Made by a program: the position numbers and the translations under genes
Assembly (NCBI RefSeq): GCF_004403185.1
Contig: NZ_SOHJ01000001.1
Coordinates: 94,836 to 158,835 of the forward strand
DNA from: Cryobacterium suzukii
GTDB lineage: Bacteria > Actinomycetota > Actinomycetes > Actinomycetales > Microbacteriaceae
Direction of reading: 5' to 3'
DNA: 64,000 nucleotides
Notes under the pieces: model-generated
What the model saw: only the letters and a program-made list of their open reading frames with translations
The model's database searches: none
What the model was told of the DNA's origin: nothing
In this document: positions 1-9,359 of the stretch, in pieces
Numbering within the stretch: the stretch's first letter is position 1
Layout: each line of letters opens with the position of its first letter

Positions 1-109
1 AACAAATTTCCACGCGGCCGGCGCTATCACTCGGCACACCGACCCGACCTTAAAAGTCGTCCCACTGAGCTCCGACGCTCAGACCGCCGCACGGCAACGA
101 GACGCTCTC

Positions 110-433
110 TTACCCGTCGGGACTGTCTCTTAAACGGTATCTACTTCCCGATTGGGCTGGCAGGAGTCGACGCCAGACCCGGACAAGGAATCGGCGGGCG
201 AAGAAAAGCAGCGAAAGGATCCCAACGACGATCGGGATGGCGATCGGCCAAGCGGTTGTGAAAACGAGAATCAGCGCAAGGGCTTCGAAGCCGATGAGCG
301 AGGCTGCCCCGATGTACATGGCGGCGGCGAGGTCATTAAGCTTCCACCAGGCACCTGTCAAAAATTCCTGTATTCGCCTTGAATGCGAATCACGGTGGGA
401 ACCGAGTTGTGGCTGTGTTGATGCCGGTAGCAT
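110..433 (-). CDS. Small two-helix membrane protein, unknown function
   Basis: The 107-residue product has a polar N-terminus, a first hydrophobic helix at about residues 36-60, a second at about 62-82, and an Arg-rich C-terminal tail. It is therefore probably a small inner-membrane protein with a cytoplasmic basic end. The start is supported by a good ribosome-binding site: GGAG lies five bases before the ATG. No family is recognised. A second small membrane gene with its own ribosome-binding site lies just upstream on the same strand. Confidence 0.5.
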   Translation of the reverse strand: MLPASTQPQLGSHRDSHSRRIQEFLTGAWWKLNDLAAAMYIGAASLIGFEALALILVFTTAWPIAIPIVVGILSLLFFARRFLVRVWRRLLPAQSGSRYRLRDSPDG

Positions 434-524
434 TACGTCTCCTATAGATAGCGGCGCGCAGTTGGGTATGCCGGCTGGCTACTAAAGGAGCGATGCACGT
501 TGAATCGACGTGCTGCGCTAAGAG

Positions 525-812
525 TCAGGCGACGGGCGTCTGACGCGTGGGAGCGCGCGGCATAGGAGTACCTCTGCCGCATCGCGTTATCTGTGGTGTG
601 GAGTGCGAACGCGGTCGGTGTCCTGTGCTCTGCGTGGACAACGCAGTCGGGTTGAATTTCCGCGCCACGATGGAGACAAAGAGGGCGACGATCACGGTCA
701 GGCCGATGAGAAGTCCGATAGCGACCGTGATGGCGATCACCGGATGACCCACCGTCACGTGCGGGCTGGCAATAACGAGCGCAAGGTGGCAAATCATGTA
801 GAACTCTTGCAT
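525..812 (-). CDS. Small membrane protein, unknown function
   Basis: The 95-residue product has one long hydrophobic stretch at about residues 20-50, followed by a basic, polar, low-complexity C-terminus. A GGGGAG Shine-Dalgarno sequence lies seven bases before the ATG at 812. An alternative ATG two codons upstream (818) would be too close to it. The C-terminal half looks unstructured and may not be under strong selection. No family is recognised. It could be co-transcribed with the small membrane gene that follows on the same strand. Confidence 0.4.
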   Translation of the reverse strand: MQEFYMICHLALVIASPHVTVGHPVIAITVAIGLLIGLTVIVALFVSIVARKFNPTALSTQSTGHRPRSHSTPQITRCGRGTPMPRAPTRQTPVA

Positions 813-933
813 CACCATGCTCCCCTCACACGTTTCCCCTTATCGCACAGCGTACCCGTCACGGTCACATGTGTCCGCAGCTCGAACCCTCACCGGGACG
901 GTTGAATCTTCTGTCCATCGGGAGCGCAGGCGG

Positions 934-1413
934 CTACTTGGAGTCGACAATCGCGTCGGCATAGTGGTTAATCGCACCACGATAGACGGGCAGGGTCTTT
1001 CCCAAAGCCTTGAGGGCGACTCGTAAAGCATCGCCAGGCCGCCCAGCGTCGAAGAGCGCCAAAGCCAGAAAAGCTTCGTGGGCGTCGCCGACAGTTGCGT
1101 CCGGTTCCATGCCTTCGAGAATCCTGACCGCTTCGGTGGTCTCACCGACGTTGCGAAGTGAGCTGGCCAGCTGAATTTGAGCTTGAGAGTTGCGGACAGG
1201 ATCGAGACCAAGTTCCAGCGCACGGCGGTAAAGCGGAATCGCTTCCGCTTCCCGTCCAAGAAAATCATGCACCGACGCCCACTCGAAGATGGCGGCCGGA
1301 TCATCGTCACGTCGCTCTGCGATCAGAGCCTGCATAGAGTCAAAAGTGAACTCCTGGTCGGCGCCACTGACATCAGTCCAAAATATTCTGATCCGTTCTT
1401 CCCAGTCATTCAC
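934..1413 (-). CDS. Tetratricopeptide repeat protein (Tetratrico_2-like)
   Basis: The 159-residue cytosolic protein has TPR helices. The segment at about residues 40-75 carries 'FEWASVHDFLGREAEAIPLY', and a second repeat reads 'AQIQLASSLRNVGETTEAVR'. This matches the single-domain actinobacterial TPR proteins of about 120-160 residues, which are thought to act as protein-interaction scaffolds; the partner is unknown. The reading frame stays open upstream to 1728, but that part lies inside the neighbouring acetyltransferase gene and has no family-like sequence, so the GTG at 1413 is preferred. Confidence 0.75.
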   Translation of the reverse strand: MNDWEERIRIFWTDVSGADQEFTFDSMQALIAERRDDDPAAIFEWASVHDFLGREAEAIPLYRRALELGLDPVRNSQAQIQLASSLRNVGETTEAVRILEGMEPDATVGDAHEAFLALALFDAGRPGDALRVALKALGKTLPVYRGAINHYADAIVDSK

Positions 1414-1456
1414 GGGCCCATTTTGGCAGACTGCAGGGCTGCTTGAGCACTGCCCG

Positions 1457-1984
1457 TCAGGAAACGTCTTTTGGAACTGGCGCATCAACGTGCGCGACCA
1501 TCTGCACCCTGCGCCCATATCGGTCAAGCCCAAGTTCGCCCTCGATGCCGACAAGGGAAAGATGAAATTGCGTTGCTGGTTCTTCCTCCACAAAACCGGC
1601 ACTCGCGTAGAACGGGGCGTTCCAAGGGACGTCCGCGTAGGTGCGAAGCGAAATGCGGTGGTAGCCGCGCTTCTGCGCTTGAATTTTGGCGGCCTCCACG
1701 AGCGCTCGACCCCAACCCTTTCGCGCATCCCCCGGTGCGACGGACAGCTGCTCCAAGTGGCAGATGCCGTCGACCTCTAGGACATGGACAAAGCCGGCTA
1801 CGTGACCGTCGTCGAGCTCAAGGACGAGGATGAAGCCGGGCTCCGACGCACGAGCAGCGCCCGTGGGTGCGGCACCCCAGTCATCCGACTTGAACATGTT
1901 GACCAAGAGTCGGTCAGCGTCGTTTTCAATCTTCTCGATGGCATCGAAGTCTCGTGATCGGGCGAGGCGAACGCTGGCTGCCAT
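1457..1984 (-). CDS. GNAT family N-acetyltransferase
   Basis: The 175-residue protein would transfer an acetyl group from acetyl-CoA to an amine on an unknown acceptor. The acetyl-CoA loop is visible as 'LEQLSVAPGDARKGWGRALV', and the C-terminal 'NAPFYASAGFVEEE' strand is typical of GNAT proteins. The ATG at 1984 is chosen because a TACACT -10 hexamer lies six bases before it, which suggests a leaderless mRNA. The longer frame from 2032 adds a Cys-rich segment unlike the family. It lies 43 bp upstream of the TPR gene on the same strand. Confidence 0.8.
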   Translation of the reverse strand: MAASVRLARSRDFDAIEKIENDADRLLVNMFKSDDWGAAPTGAARASEPGFILVLELDDGHVAGFVHVLEVDGICHLEQLSVAPGDARKGWGRALVEAAKIQAQKRGYHRISLRTYADVPWNAPFYASAGFVEEEPATQFHLSLVGIEGELGLDRYGRRVQMVAHVDAPVPKDVS

Positions 1985-1990
1985 GTGACA

Positions 1991-1996
1991 AGTGTA
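1991..1996 (-). promoter_or_regulatory. -10 element TACACT of leaderless acetyltransferase gene
   Basis: TACACT reads on the minus strand and ends six bases before the ATG of the acetyltransferase. There is no ribosome-binding site between them, so transcription probably starts at or next to the start codon. Confidence 0.5.
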
Positions 1997-2050
1997 CGGA
2001 CCGGAACGTGCGGAAGCCGCGCATTGACGCATTCGCAGTCACAGCCATCA

Positions 2051-2188
2051 ATGCCGCTTCAAGTAGGGTGGACGCACGATGAAACGATCTACGCCATCGA
2101 CGGAGTAGGTGGGTCTGAATCCGCCGTTTTCACGGTGACGTCCGAAAAGTCTGCCCGCTTTATTGAGGGCATTGAAGTTGAGGCGTGA
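2051..2188 (+). CDS. Possible 45-residue small protein
   Basis: The short frame starts at ATG 2051 and gives a product of mixed polarity with the segment 'AVFTVTSEKSARFIEGIEVE'. There is no clear Shine-Dalgarno sequence and no recognisable family. It may be the degraded end of a former gene. It is reported because the gap between the acetyltransferase and purL is about 480 bp and this is one of two small frames in it. Confidence 0.2.
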   Translation: MPLQVGWTHDETIYAIDGVGGSESAVFTVTSEKSARFIEGIEVEA

Positions 2189-2221
2189 AGTACTTCTATC
2201 CTGGATGTGGGTACTGGATCT

Positions 2222-2344
2222 ATGGACAAGAGACCGTGGGTAGTCCCCACCCTGGTTGTCGTAATTATTGCCGCCTTGATAGCCCTCTACTGTTTCGGGC
2301 TCTTGGGCAACGCCGCGATAGCGACAGTGCTGTCGCCATCCTGA
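2222..2344 (+). CDS. Possible 40-residue single-helix membrane peptide
   Basis: ATG 2222 opens a 40-codon frame whose product starts 'MDKRPW' and then has one continuous hydrophobic helix, 'VVPTLVVVIIAALIALY', with a short polar end. This is the architecture of small membrane peptides. No strong Shine-Dalgarno sequence precedes it. It lies 123 bp before the purL start on the same strand. Confidence 0.35.
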   Translation: MDKRPWVVPTLVVVIIAALIALYCFGLLGNAAIATVLSPS

Positions 2345-2466
2345 TTGTCGACTGACCAGCCAACAGAGGGGCGAAGGAGGCGCCAGTTCGCTGCCTGCGG
2401 GCGTGGTCGGGGTGACCGGTAGACTTGCCGGGTCAAGCATCCGCTATCTCGGGGAGAATTCCACAC

Positions 2467-4773
2467 GTGACCGCTGTTTCCAAAACCTCTTCCCACGGCG
2501 TCGCCGACACCGTTTCCAACGCTATTGCGACGCCGGATAAGGAGCAGCCCTACGGGGCGCTCGGGCTCAAGGCCGACGAGTACGCGAAGATCCGCGAAAT
2601 TCTGGGCCGTCGGCCAACGTCGGGCGAGCTGGCCATGTACTCGGTCATGTGGAGCGAGCACTGCTCCTATAAAAGCTCGAAGATGTACCTGCGCCAGTTC
2701 GGCGACAAGGTCACCCCCGCCATGAAGAAAAACCTCATGGTCGGCATGGGCGAGAACGCCGGTGTGCTCGACGTCGGCGAGGGCTGGGCGGTCACGTTCA
2801 AGATCGAATCGCACAACCACCCCTCGTACATCGAACCGTTCCAGGGCGCCGCGACCGGCGTCGGCGGCATCGTGCGCGACATCATCTCGATGGGCGCCCG
2901 CCCGGTCGCCGTGATGGATGCCCTGCGCTTCGGCGACATCAACGACCCCGATACCGCCCGCGTTGTACACGGCGTGGTCTCGGGCATCAGCTTCTACGGC
3001 AACTGCCTCGGCCTGCCCAACATCGGCGGTGAGACCGTGTTCGACCGGGTCTACCAGGGCAACCCGCTGGTCAACGCTCTCTCGGTCGGCGTGCTGCGCC
3101 ACGAAGACCTGCACCTTGCCAACGCCCGCGGCGTCGGCAATCAGGTCGTGTTGTTTGGAGCCCGCACCGGCGGCGACGGCATCGGCGGGGCATCCATTCT
3201 CGCCTCGGACACGTTCAGCGCCGGCGGGCCCACCAAGCGTCCCGCGGTGCAAGTCGGCGACCCCTTCGCCGAGAAGGTGCTCATCGAGTGCTGCCTCGAA
3301 CTGTTTCAGGGCAAGCTCGTCGAGGGAATCCAGGACCTCGGGGCTGCGGGCATCTCGTGCGCGACCAGCGAACTCGCCTCGAACGGCGATGGTGGCATGT
3401 TCATCGAACTCGAGAAGGTGCTGCTGCGCGACCCCACGCTCACCGCCGAAGAGATTCTCATGAGCGAGAGCCAGGAACGCATGATGGCAATCGTCACGCC
3501 CGAAAAGCTCGCGGGCTTTCTCGCCGTCACGAAGAAGTGGGATGTCGAGACCAGCGTTCTCGGCGAGGTCACCGACACCGGCCGGTTGATCATCAACTGG
3601 CACGGCGAAGAAATCGTCAACGTACTGCCGCGCACCGTCGCCGTCGACGGCCCGGTCTACGAACGCCCGCTCGCCTACCCGACCTGGATCGACGCACTGC
3701 AGGCCGACACCGCCTCCGTGCTGCCGCGCGCGCTCGACGGCGAGACCCTGCGCGAGCAGTTCCTCGACCTGCTCGGCTCGCCCAACCTCGCCGACCCGAG
3801 CTGGATCACCGACCAGTACGACCACTACGTGCAGGGCAACACTGCTCTGGCCTTTCCTGACGATGGCGGCATGATCCGCGTCGACGAAGAGAGTGGTCTT
3901 GGTTTCGCCATCGCCACCGACGCGAACGGCCGCTACTGCCAGCTCGACCCGTACCGCGGCGCGCAGCTCGCCCTCGCCGAGGCCTATCGCAACGTCGCCG
4001 CGACCGGCGCGGTGCCGGCCGGCGTCAGCGACTGCCTCAATTTCGGCTCCCCCGAGAACCCCGAGGTCATGTGGCAGTTCCGTGAGGCAGTGACGGCTCT
4101 CGCCGACGGATGCCTCGAGCTCGAGATTCCCGTCACCGGCGGCAACGTCTCGTTCTACAACCAGACCGGCGACCAGCCGATTCACCCGACCCCGGTCGTG
4201 GCCGTGCTCGGCGTGATCGACGACGTCGCCCGCCGCATCCCGAGCGGCTGGCAGGACGACGGGCACAACATCTACCTGCTCGGCGACACCCGCCTCGAAC
4301 TCGACGGCTCGGCCTGGGCCGGTGTCGTGCACAACCACCTCGGTGGTCGTCCGCCGGTCGTGGATCTCGGCCGGGAGAAGGCCCTCGCCGGACTGCTGCA
4401 CGCCGCGTCGAAGGAAGCCCTCATCGACAGTGCCCACGACCTCAGCGAGGGTGGGCTCGCCCAGGCCCTTGCCGAGGCCGTGATGCGCTTCGGTGTGGGC
4501 GCACGGGTCTGGCTCGGCGACATTCTGGATCGGGACGGGGTGGACGCATCCACTGCCCTGTTCTCGGAGTCGGCCGCTCGCGTCATCGTGAGCGTGCCGC
4601 GCGAAGACGACGTGAAGTTTCTCGGCCTGTGTGCCGGTCGCTACATTCCGGTGCTGCGCATCGGCGTGACCGACGCCACCCTGCACGCCCTCGAGGTTCA
4701 GGACGTCTTCGCCGCCTCGCTGGCCGAGATGCGTGATCGTCACCAATCCCCTCTCCCCGCCGCGTTCGCGTAA
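2467..4773 (+). CDS. purL: Phosphoribosylformylglycinamidine synthase subunit PurL
   Basis: PurL catalyses the ATP-dependent conversion of formylglycinamide ribonucleotide to the amidine, the fourth step of de novo purine synthesis, in the cytosol with PurQ and PurS. The 768-residue length fits the small PurL of Gram-positive bacteria. Diagnostic segments are '[11 protein letters not shown]' near the N-terminus, '[10 protein letters not shown]' and '[14 protein letters not shown]' in the first AIRS domain, and '[13 protein letters not shown]' near the C-terminus. GTG 2467 is chosen because GGGGAG lies ten bases before it; a TAGACT -10 candidate is at 2420-2425. purS and purQ are not adjacent, so they must lie elsewhere. 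Confidence 0.95.
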   Translation: MTAVSKTSSHGVADTVSNAIATPDKEQPYGALGLKADEYAKIREILGRRPTSGELAMYSVMWSEHCSYKSSKMYLRQFGDKVTPAMKKNLMVGMGENAGVLDVGEGWAVTFKIESHNHPSYIEPFQGAATGVGGIVRDIISMGARPVAVMDALRFGDINDPDTARVVHGVVSGISFYGNCLGLPNIGGETVFDRVYQGNPLVNALSVGVLRHEDLHLANARGVGNQVVLFGARTGGDGIGGASILASDTFSAGGPTKRPAVQVGDPFAEKVLIECCLELFQGKLVEGIQDLGAAGISCATSELASNGDGGMFIELEKVLLRDPTLTAEEILMSESQERMMAIVTPEKLAGFLAVTKKWDVETSVLGEVTDTGRLIINWHGEEIVNVLPRTVAVDGPVYERPLAYPTWIDALQADTASVLPRALDGETLREQFLDLLGSPNLADPSWITDQYDHYVQGNTALAFPDDGGMIRVDEESGLGFAIATDANGRYCQLDPYRGAQLALAEAYRNVAATGAVPAGVSDCLNFGSPENPEVMWQFREAVTALADGCLELEIPVTGGNVSFYNQTGDQPIHPTPVVAVLGVIDDVARRIPSGWQDDGHNIYLLGDTRLELDGSAWAGVVHNHLGGRPPVVDLGREKALAGLLHAASKEALIDSAHDLSEGGLAQALAEAVMRFGVGARVWLGDILDRDGVDASTALFSESAARVIVSVPREDDVKFLGLCAGRYIPVLRIGVTDATLHALEVQDVFAASLAEMRDRHQSPLPAAFA

Positions 4774-4793
4774 AGCAGAGGGGCGCAGGGACC

Positions 4794-5717
4794 CTAGAGG
4801 AAGGGTTCGCCGATCAGGTTCTCGGCGCGCTCCCAAAGACGGGCGGCCACCGCGCGGTCACGGGAGGTGCGGGTGGCGAACTGGCGGGTAGGGGCACCGC
4901 GCGTCAGCAGGCGCGGGCCGAAGTAGTCGCCGCCGTGGGCATCCGGGTCGATCGCGGCCCGCACGGTCGGCCACGCGCCGTGGTGCTTGCCCTGGGCTCC
5001 GATCACGGTTTGCAGACCGTCGAGCACCCGTTTGCCGCGCGACACCTCATTGACCGAACGGATGCCAGGGGTCAACCCCGAAATGGAATATCCCGGATGC
5101 GCCACCAGCGACTGCACCGTTCCGGCACCACTCGCCCGCAGGCGCCGGTCGAGCTCGAACCCGAACACCTGCATGGCGATCTTGGACTGCGCGTAGGCCT
5201 TCCACCCGTTGTACGTGGTTGCCAGCTGCAGATCGTCGAGCGAGGAATCCATCAGCCGGGAAATCAACGACCCGAGCGACACCACCCGACTACCGGGCGT
5301 GCGCCGCAACGCCACGAGGCTGCCAGCGGCCAGTGCGAAGTGCCCGAGAAAATTCGTGGCGAAGATCAGCTCGTTGCCATCGAGGCTCACCTGACGATCC
5401 CTGGACGGATGCACGATTCCGGCGTTGAGAATCAGGCCGTCGAGGCGCGGCAGCGCGCGCAAGGTCTCACTCACGGCGCGGACGGACTGCAGGTCGGCCA
5501 CGTCGAGCTGCCACACAGAAACGGATGCCCCCGGTACGCGGGTGCGGATGGCCGCCGCCGCGGCATCCGCTTTGGCGAGGTTGCGGCAGGCGAGCACAAC
5601 GTGGGCGCCCGTGCCTGCGAGCTGTTCGCTCGTGAAGTAACCGAGTCCGGCGTTGGCGCCGGTCACGACGAAGGTCTTGCCGGACTGGTCCGGCAGCGAA
5701 CGCGGGTCCCAGCTCAC
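4794..5717 (-). CDS. Short-chain dehydrogenase/reductase (retinol dehydrogenase-like)
   Basis: The 307-residue NAD(P)-dependent oxidoreductase has an unknown alcohol or carbonyl substrate. The Rossmann motif TGANAGLG is at about residues 19-26, the structural NAG motif is present as 'LILNAGIVHP', and the catalytic YxxxK appears as 'YAQSK'. The pattern resembles the retinol-dehydrogenase/WWOX-like group of long SDRs. Its GTG start lies four bases after the stop of the chorismate mutase gene and has no ribosome-binding site of its own, so it is probably translated from the same mRNA. It is convergent with purL. Confidence 0.8.
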   Translation of the reverse strand: MSWDPRSLPDQSGKTFVVTGANAGLGYFTSEQLAGTGAHVVLACRNLAKADAAAAAIRTRVPGASVSVWQLDVADLQSVRAVSETLRALPRLDGLILNAGIVHPSRDRQVSLDGNELIFATNFLGHFALAAGSLVALRRTPGSRVVSLGSLISRLMDSSLDDLQLATTYNGWKAYAQSKIAMQVFGFELDRRLRASGAGTVQSLVAHPGYSISGLTPGIRSVNEVSRGKRVLDGLQTVIGAQGKHHGAWPTVRAAIDPDAHGGDYFGPRLLTRGAPTRQFATRTSRDRAVAARLWERAENLIGEPFL

Positions 5718-5721
5718 CAGG

Positions 5722-6105
5722 CTACGACGCTGAAATCGACGACGATGCTGGCGCCGACCCGGCAGAGCGCCCCGGCGCCACCGGCTCGCCGCCGGCGATT
5801 CGAACGTGGTGATGGATCACCTCGGCAATGATGAAGTTGAGAAACTTCTCGGCGAAGGCCGGGTCAAGATGGGCGTCCTCGGCGAGGCCACGCAGGCGGT
5901 CGATCTGCATGAGTTCACGCGCCGGGTCGGCAGCCGGAAGTCCGTGGGCAGCTTTGAGCCGCCCAACCTGCTGGGTGAACTTGAACCGCTCGGCCAGCAG
6001 GTGAATGAGCGCGGCGTCAATGTTGTCGATGCTCTCTCGAATACTGTGCAGCTGCAGGGTCGCAGCCGCGTCGGCGTCGGCGGGTAATTCCTCGTGTACG
6101 GCCAT
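5722..6105 (-). CDS. Chorismate mutase (AroQ type)
   Basis: The enzyme converts chorismate to prephenate, the branch to phenylalanine and tyrosine. The 127-residue product contains the all-helical AroQ fold: 'LHSIRESIDNIDAALIHLLA' carries the first active-site Arg, followed by 'ERFKFTQQVGRLKAAHGLP' with the second basic pair. The poorly conserved C-terminal 20 residues are low complexity. ATG 6105 is preferred because a TATCGT -10 hexamer lies six bases upstream, which indicates a leaderless mRNA. The SDR gene follows after four bases. Confidence 0.85.
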   Translation of the reverse strand: MAVHEELPADADAAATLQLHSIRESIDNIDAALIHLLAERFKFTQQVGRLKAAHGLPAADPARELMQIDRLRGLAEDAHLDPAFAEKFLNFIIAEVIHHHVRIAGGEPVAPGRSAGSAPASSSISAS

Positions 6106-6111
6106 ACTTTT

Positions 6112-6117
6112 ACGATA
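6112..6117 (-). promoter_or_regulatory. -10 element TATCGT of leaderless chorismate mutase gene
   Basis: The hexamer reads on the minus strand and is separated from the ATG by six bases. No Shine-Dalgarno sequence is present. Confidence 0.5.
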
Positions 6118-6133
6118 ATGCATGCGCACGCGG

Positions 6134-7093
6134 TCAAGCGGATGCCGCCGCCGCCCGGCCGCTCGCCCCGAACGACCGCAGCCGCAATCGTTTCTGCGTC
6201 AGAAGTATGCCGAGCAGCACAAACAGCGCCCCGGTCGGCTCGTGCCAGGAGAAAGTTTCCGCGAGCACGAGCACCCCCAGCGCCACGCCGACCACGGGCG
6301 TCACATAGGTCACCGTGGACGCATTGGTCGGTCCCCAGGCACGCAACACGTTGATGTTCCAGATGTAGGCCAGACCAGTGCCGAGCGCACCGAGAGCGAC
6401 CAGGCACAGCACGATCGGCACGGTCAGCGCCACCGGGCTCCAGGCCAGTGCCGGCGTCAGCAGCAGCATGATGGCGCCGGCAATGCCGATGTTCAGAAAG
6501 GCGAACGTCGATGCCGCGATCGGCCGCCCACTCAGAAAGCGGCGGGTGTAGCCGAAAGTGAAGCCGTAGCAGACGGCCGCGCCAAGGCAGGCAAGCTGGC
6601 CCCAAAGATCGCCCGTGAGCGAGGAATACTGCCACGGACCGATGATCACGACAACACCGACAATGCCGAGCACGACACCCGCGACCTGCGCGCGCACGAG
6701 TTTCTCCACCCGAAACGCGAGCGTCGCCATCAACGCCGTCATGATCGGGGTGACCGCGTTGTAGATGCTTGCCAGGCTCGATGAGACGTATTGTTCGGCC
6801 CAGGCGAAGAGCAGGTGCGGAATCACGCATCCGCTGATCGCGATGACCAAAAAGTGCAGCCAGACCACGCCCTCACGGGGCAGTACCGGTCCGCCATTAA
6901 CGCGGGGCCGGTTCACCAGCACGATCAGCCCGAGGGTCAGCCCGCCGAGCACGAGTCGCGACCATGCGATCTGCCCGAAGCTGACGCCATCGAGCGCAAC
7001 CTTCATGAAGAGAAAGCTCGAGCCCCAGATCACCCCCATGCCAAGAAATTGCAGCACGATCAGGCTTTTGCTGGCGGCAGTCGTTAAGGGCAC
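6134..7093 (-). CDS. EamA/DMT-family exporter
   Basis: The 319-residue protein has about ten hydrophobic helices, arranged as two EamA repeats with small loops. The first repeat has 'GMGVIWGSSFLFMKVALDG' and the second starts near 'LGAAVCYGFTFGYTRRFLSG'. Members of the drug/metabolite transporter superfamily export metabolites or toxic compounds across the cytoplasmic membrane; the substrate here cannot be read from sequence. GTG 7093 lies six bases after a TAGGCT hexamer, so translation is probably leaderless. Confidence 0.85.
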   Translation of the reverse strand: MPLTTAASKSLIVLQFLGMGVIWGSSFLFMKVALDGVSFGQIAWSRLVLGGLTLGLIVLVNRPRVNGGPVLPREGVVWLHFLVIAISGCVIPHLLFAWAEQYVSSSLASIYNAVTPIMTALMATLAFRVEKLVRAQVAGVVLGIVGVVVIIGPWQYSSLTGDLWGQLACLGAAVCYGFTFGYTRRFLSGRPIAASTFAFLNIGIAGAIMLLLTPALAWSPVALTVPIVLCLVALGALGTGLAYIWNINVLRAWGPTNASTVTYVTPVVGVALGVLVLAETFSWHEPTGALFVLLGILLTQKRLRLRSFGASGRAAAASA

Positions 7094-7099
7094 TCCCCG

Positions 7100-7105
7100 A
7101 GCCTA
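7100..7105 (-). promoter_or_regulatory. -10 element TAGGCT of leaderless DMT transporter gene
   Basis: TAGGCT on the minus strand ends six bases before the GTG start. The intervening CGGGGA is too close to the start to act as a normal ribosome-binding site. Confidence 0.5.
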
Positions 7106-7232
7106 TATCGGCCGCTGCCGAGCACGCGTCCGGCTGGGCTCAACGTCTGAAAAGCGCCGAACAATGGCAGCGGATGCGCTGCGTGGCTAATTCAAAAAAT
7201 CTGCCCGACTGACAGAACCGGATGCCACTCCC

Positions 7233-8006
7233 CTACTGAGGCGTGTCGGCCCCGCCGCTGCGCTCGACATCCGGCACATCCGGCACACCCGGCGCAGTCC
7301 CGGCGGCCCGACCAAAACCGCCCCGTGGCCCGCCGCCCAAGATTGTGCCGCTCGGCCCGGCGGCACGCAGATCGCGATAGGTCACAAACCGGCTCTCGAA
7401 GGTGTCGAGGCGAGCCTCGAGCCCGGCGCGCACGGCCGGCCATTCGTCAGCGAGGATCGAGTACACGGCGCTGTCACGCCAGGTACCGTCGGCGCGCGGA
7501 CGATCACGGCGCAGGATGCCCTCGAACGTGGCACCGATGCCGAGGATGGCTGCGCGCGAACGCTCGTTGACGGCATCCGCTTGAATTTTCACCCGGCCGA
7601 AGCCATTGTCGAAGGCGGTACCGAGCACGAGCAGTTTGGTTTCGGCATTGACGGCGGTGCCCCAGACGCGCGGGTCGTAGGCGGTCCAGCCGAGGTGGAT
7701 GGCTTCGTTGACGACGTCGATATCGCCGAGGGTGGTGGTGCCGACGACGTCGCCGTCGTTCGGGCCGCCGAGCAGCCGCACCACGTAGGGCAGGCCCTCC
7801 CATTGAAAATAATCGTGCGCCCACCTGATGAAGCCGTCAACATCGCGGTGCAGGGCAGCCGGGCCGCCACCGTAGCCGGCCGCGAACACTTCGGGGTGCG
7901 CGATAGCGCGCGCCAAGTCGGGCAGCACCGCACTGCCGAGCGGTTGAAGCTGCACAAAACGACCGGTCAGGGTCAGGGAATGGGGTCTCACGGCGCTCAC
8001 TCGCAC
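7233..8006 (-). CDS. GNAT family acetyltransferase (RimJ/RimL type)
   Basis: The 257-residue protein belongs to the Acetyltransf_3 group, which acetylates ribosomal-protein N-termini, aminoglycosides or other amines. Family features are the N-terminal 'GRFVQLQPLGSAVLPDLARA', the 'VVGTTTLGDIDVVNEAIHLG' strand pair, and 'RVKIQADAVNERSRAAILGI' before the terminal helix. About 50 C-terminal residues rich in Gly and Pro extend beyond the domain and are probably disordered. A TAACCT hexamer lies eight bases before the GTG start. Confidence 0.8.
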   Translation of the reverse strand: MRVSAVRPHSLTLTGRFVQLQPLGSAVLPDLARAIAHPEVFAAGYGGGPAALHRDVDGFIRWAHDYFQWEGLPYVVRLLGGPNDGDVVGTTTLGDIDVVNEAIHLGWTAYDPRVWGTAVNAETKLLVLGTAFDNGFGRVKIQADAVNERSRAAILGIGATFEGILRRDRPRADGTWRDSAVYSILADEWPAVRAGLEARLDTFESRFVTYRDLRAAGPSGTILGGGPRGGFGRAAGTAPGVPDVPDVERSGGADTPQ

Positions 8007-8072
8007 AGTGTGACAGGTTAAGTGAGAAATTCTCTCCGTTTTGCGTCAATCAGACACATTGACGATGCAGAT

Positions 8073-9359
8073 TTAATCGATCAGGTCGTGCCGCACCACG
8101 ATGGCTTCACGGTCGGGGCCGACGCCGATCGCCGAAATGCGCGATCCACTCATGCGCTCGAGCGCAAGCACGTAATTCTGTGCGGCCTGCGGCAGCTCGT
8201 CAAATGTGCGCACGCCGGTGATGTCTTCGGTCCAGCCGGGGAAGTTCTCGTAAATTGGAACGGCGTGGTGAAAGTCGCTTTGTGAGACCGGCACTTCGTC
8301 GACACGCACACCATCAACAGAGTAGGCCACGCAAACCGGGATCTCGGCCAGCCCGGTGAGCACATCGAGCTTGGTCAGCACGAAGTCGGTGACGCCGTTG
8401 ATGCGCGCGGTATAGCGGGCGATCGGAGCGTCGTACCAACCACAACGGCGCGGACGCCCGGTGGTGGTGCCGAACTCGAACCCGTTGGCGCGCAGGTATT
8501 CGCCTGACTCGTCGAACAACTCGGTGGGGAACGGGCCGCTGCCAACGCGGGTCGTGTAGGCCTTGACGACGGCGATGACCCGGTCGATGCGGTTCGGAGC
8601 GATACCCGAACCGGTGACCGCGCCACCCGAGGTGGCGTTCGACGACGTGACGAAGGGGTACGTGCCGTGGTCGACGTCGAGCATGGTGGCCTGGCCACCC
8701 TCGAACAGCACGGTCTTGCCGGCGTTCAAGGCCTGGTGCAGAAGCAGGGCGGTGTCGGCGACCATGGGGCGCAGGCGTTCAGCATAGCTGAGCAGTTCGG
8801 TGACGATCTCCTCGGCCTCGATGGCGCGACGGTTGTAGACCTTGACCAGCATGTGATTCTTCTGGTCTAGAGCACCGTCCACTTTTTGGCGCAGAATGTT
8901 CTCGTCAAACAGGTCTTGCACGCGAATGCCGACCCGGTTGATCTTGTCCGCGTAGGCGGGGCCGATGCCGCGCCCGGTGGTGCCGATCTGGCGCTTGCCG
9001 AGAAAACGCTCGGTGACCTTGTCGAGGGTGCGGTGGTATGCGGTAATCACGTGCGCGTTCAGGCTGACCTTGAGCCGTGAGACATCCACACCGCGCTCGG
9101 ACAACGCATCGAGTTCTTCAAACAACACCTCGACGTCGACGACGACGCCGTTGGCGATGACCGGGGTGACTCCGGGGCTCAGGATGCCCGACGGCAGCAG
9201 GTGCAGCGCGTACTTCTCGTCGCCGACGACGACGGTGTGGCCAGCGTTGTTGCCGCCGTTGAACTTGACGACATAGTCGACTCGGCTGCCGAGCAGGTCG
9301 GTGGCCTTACCCTTGCCCTCGTCGCCCCACTGGGCTCCAATGAGTACGATCGCGGGCAT
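8073..9359 (-). CDS. purA: Adenylosuccinate synthetase
   Basis: PurA condenses IMP with aspartate using GTP, the first committed step to AMP. The 428-residue length is typical. The GTP-binding loop GDEGKGK and catalytic Asp are in the first 20 residues; '[11 protein letters not shown]' and 'VGSGPFPTE' are IMP-site signatures; '[14 protein letters not shown]' is the C-terminal signature. Its ATG follows the stop codon of the DUF3151 gene with no gap, and its ribosome-binding site (GGAGAAG) lies inside that gene, which indicates translational coupling. Confidence 0.96.
   Translation of the reverse strand: MPAIVLIGAQWGDEGKGKATDLLGSRVDYVVKFNGGNNAGHTVVVGDEKYALHLLPSGILSPGVTPVIANGVVVDVEVLFEELDALSERGVDVSRLKVSLNAHVITAYHRTLDKVTERFLGKRQIGTTGRGIGPAYADKINRVGIRVQDLFDENILRQKVDGALDQKNHMLVKVYNRRAIEAEEIVTELLSYAERLRPMVADTALLLHQALNAGKTVLFEGGQATMLDVDHGTYPFVTSSNATSGGAVTGSGIAPNRIDRVIAVVKAYTTRVGSGPFPTELFDESGEYLRANGFEFGTTTGRPRRCGWYDAPIARYTARINGVTDFVLTKLDVLTGLAEIPVCVAYSVDGVRVDEVPVSQSDFHHAVPIYENFPGWTEDITGVRTFDELPQAAQNYVLALERMSGSRISAIGVGPDREAIVVRHDLID

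Noticed and set aside
1..109. Open plus-strand frame at the left edge as a truncated gene
   Set aside because: The translation is Arg-rich without any recognisable domain, and the well-supported small membrane gene begins on the opposite strand in the same region.
1414..1728. N-terminal extension of the TPR protein
   Set aside because: The extension is basic, unlike the family, and lies on top of the acetyltransferase gene.
2287..4836. Very long open frame (849 codons) on the minus strand opposite purL
   Set aside because: It is the mirror frame of a high-GC coding gene: rich in Val, Glu, Asp and Arg, with no family motif, while purL on the other strand has full PurL signatures.
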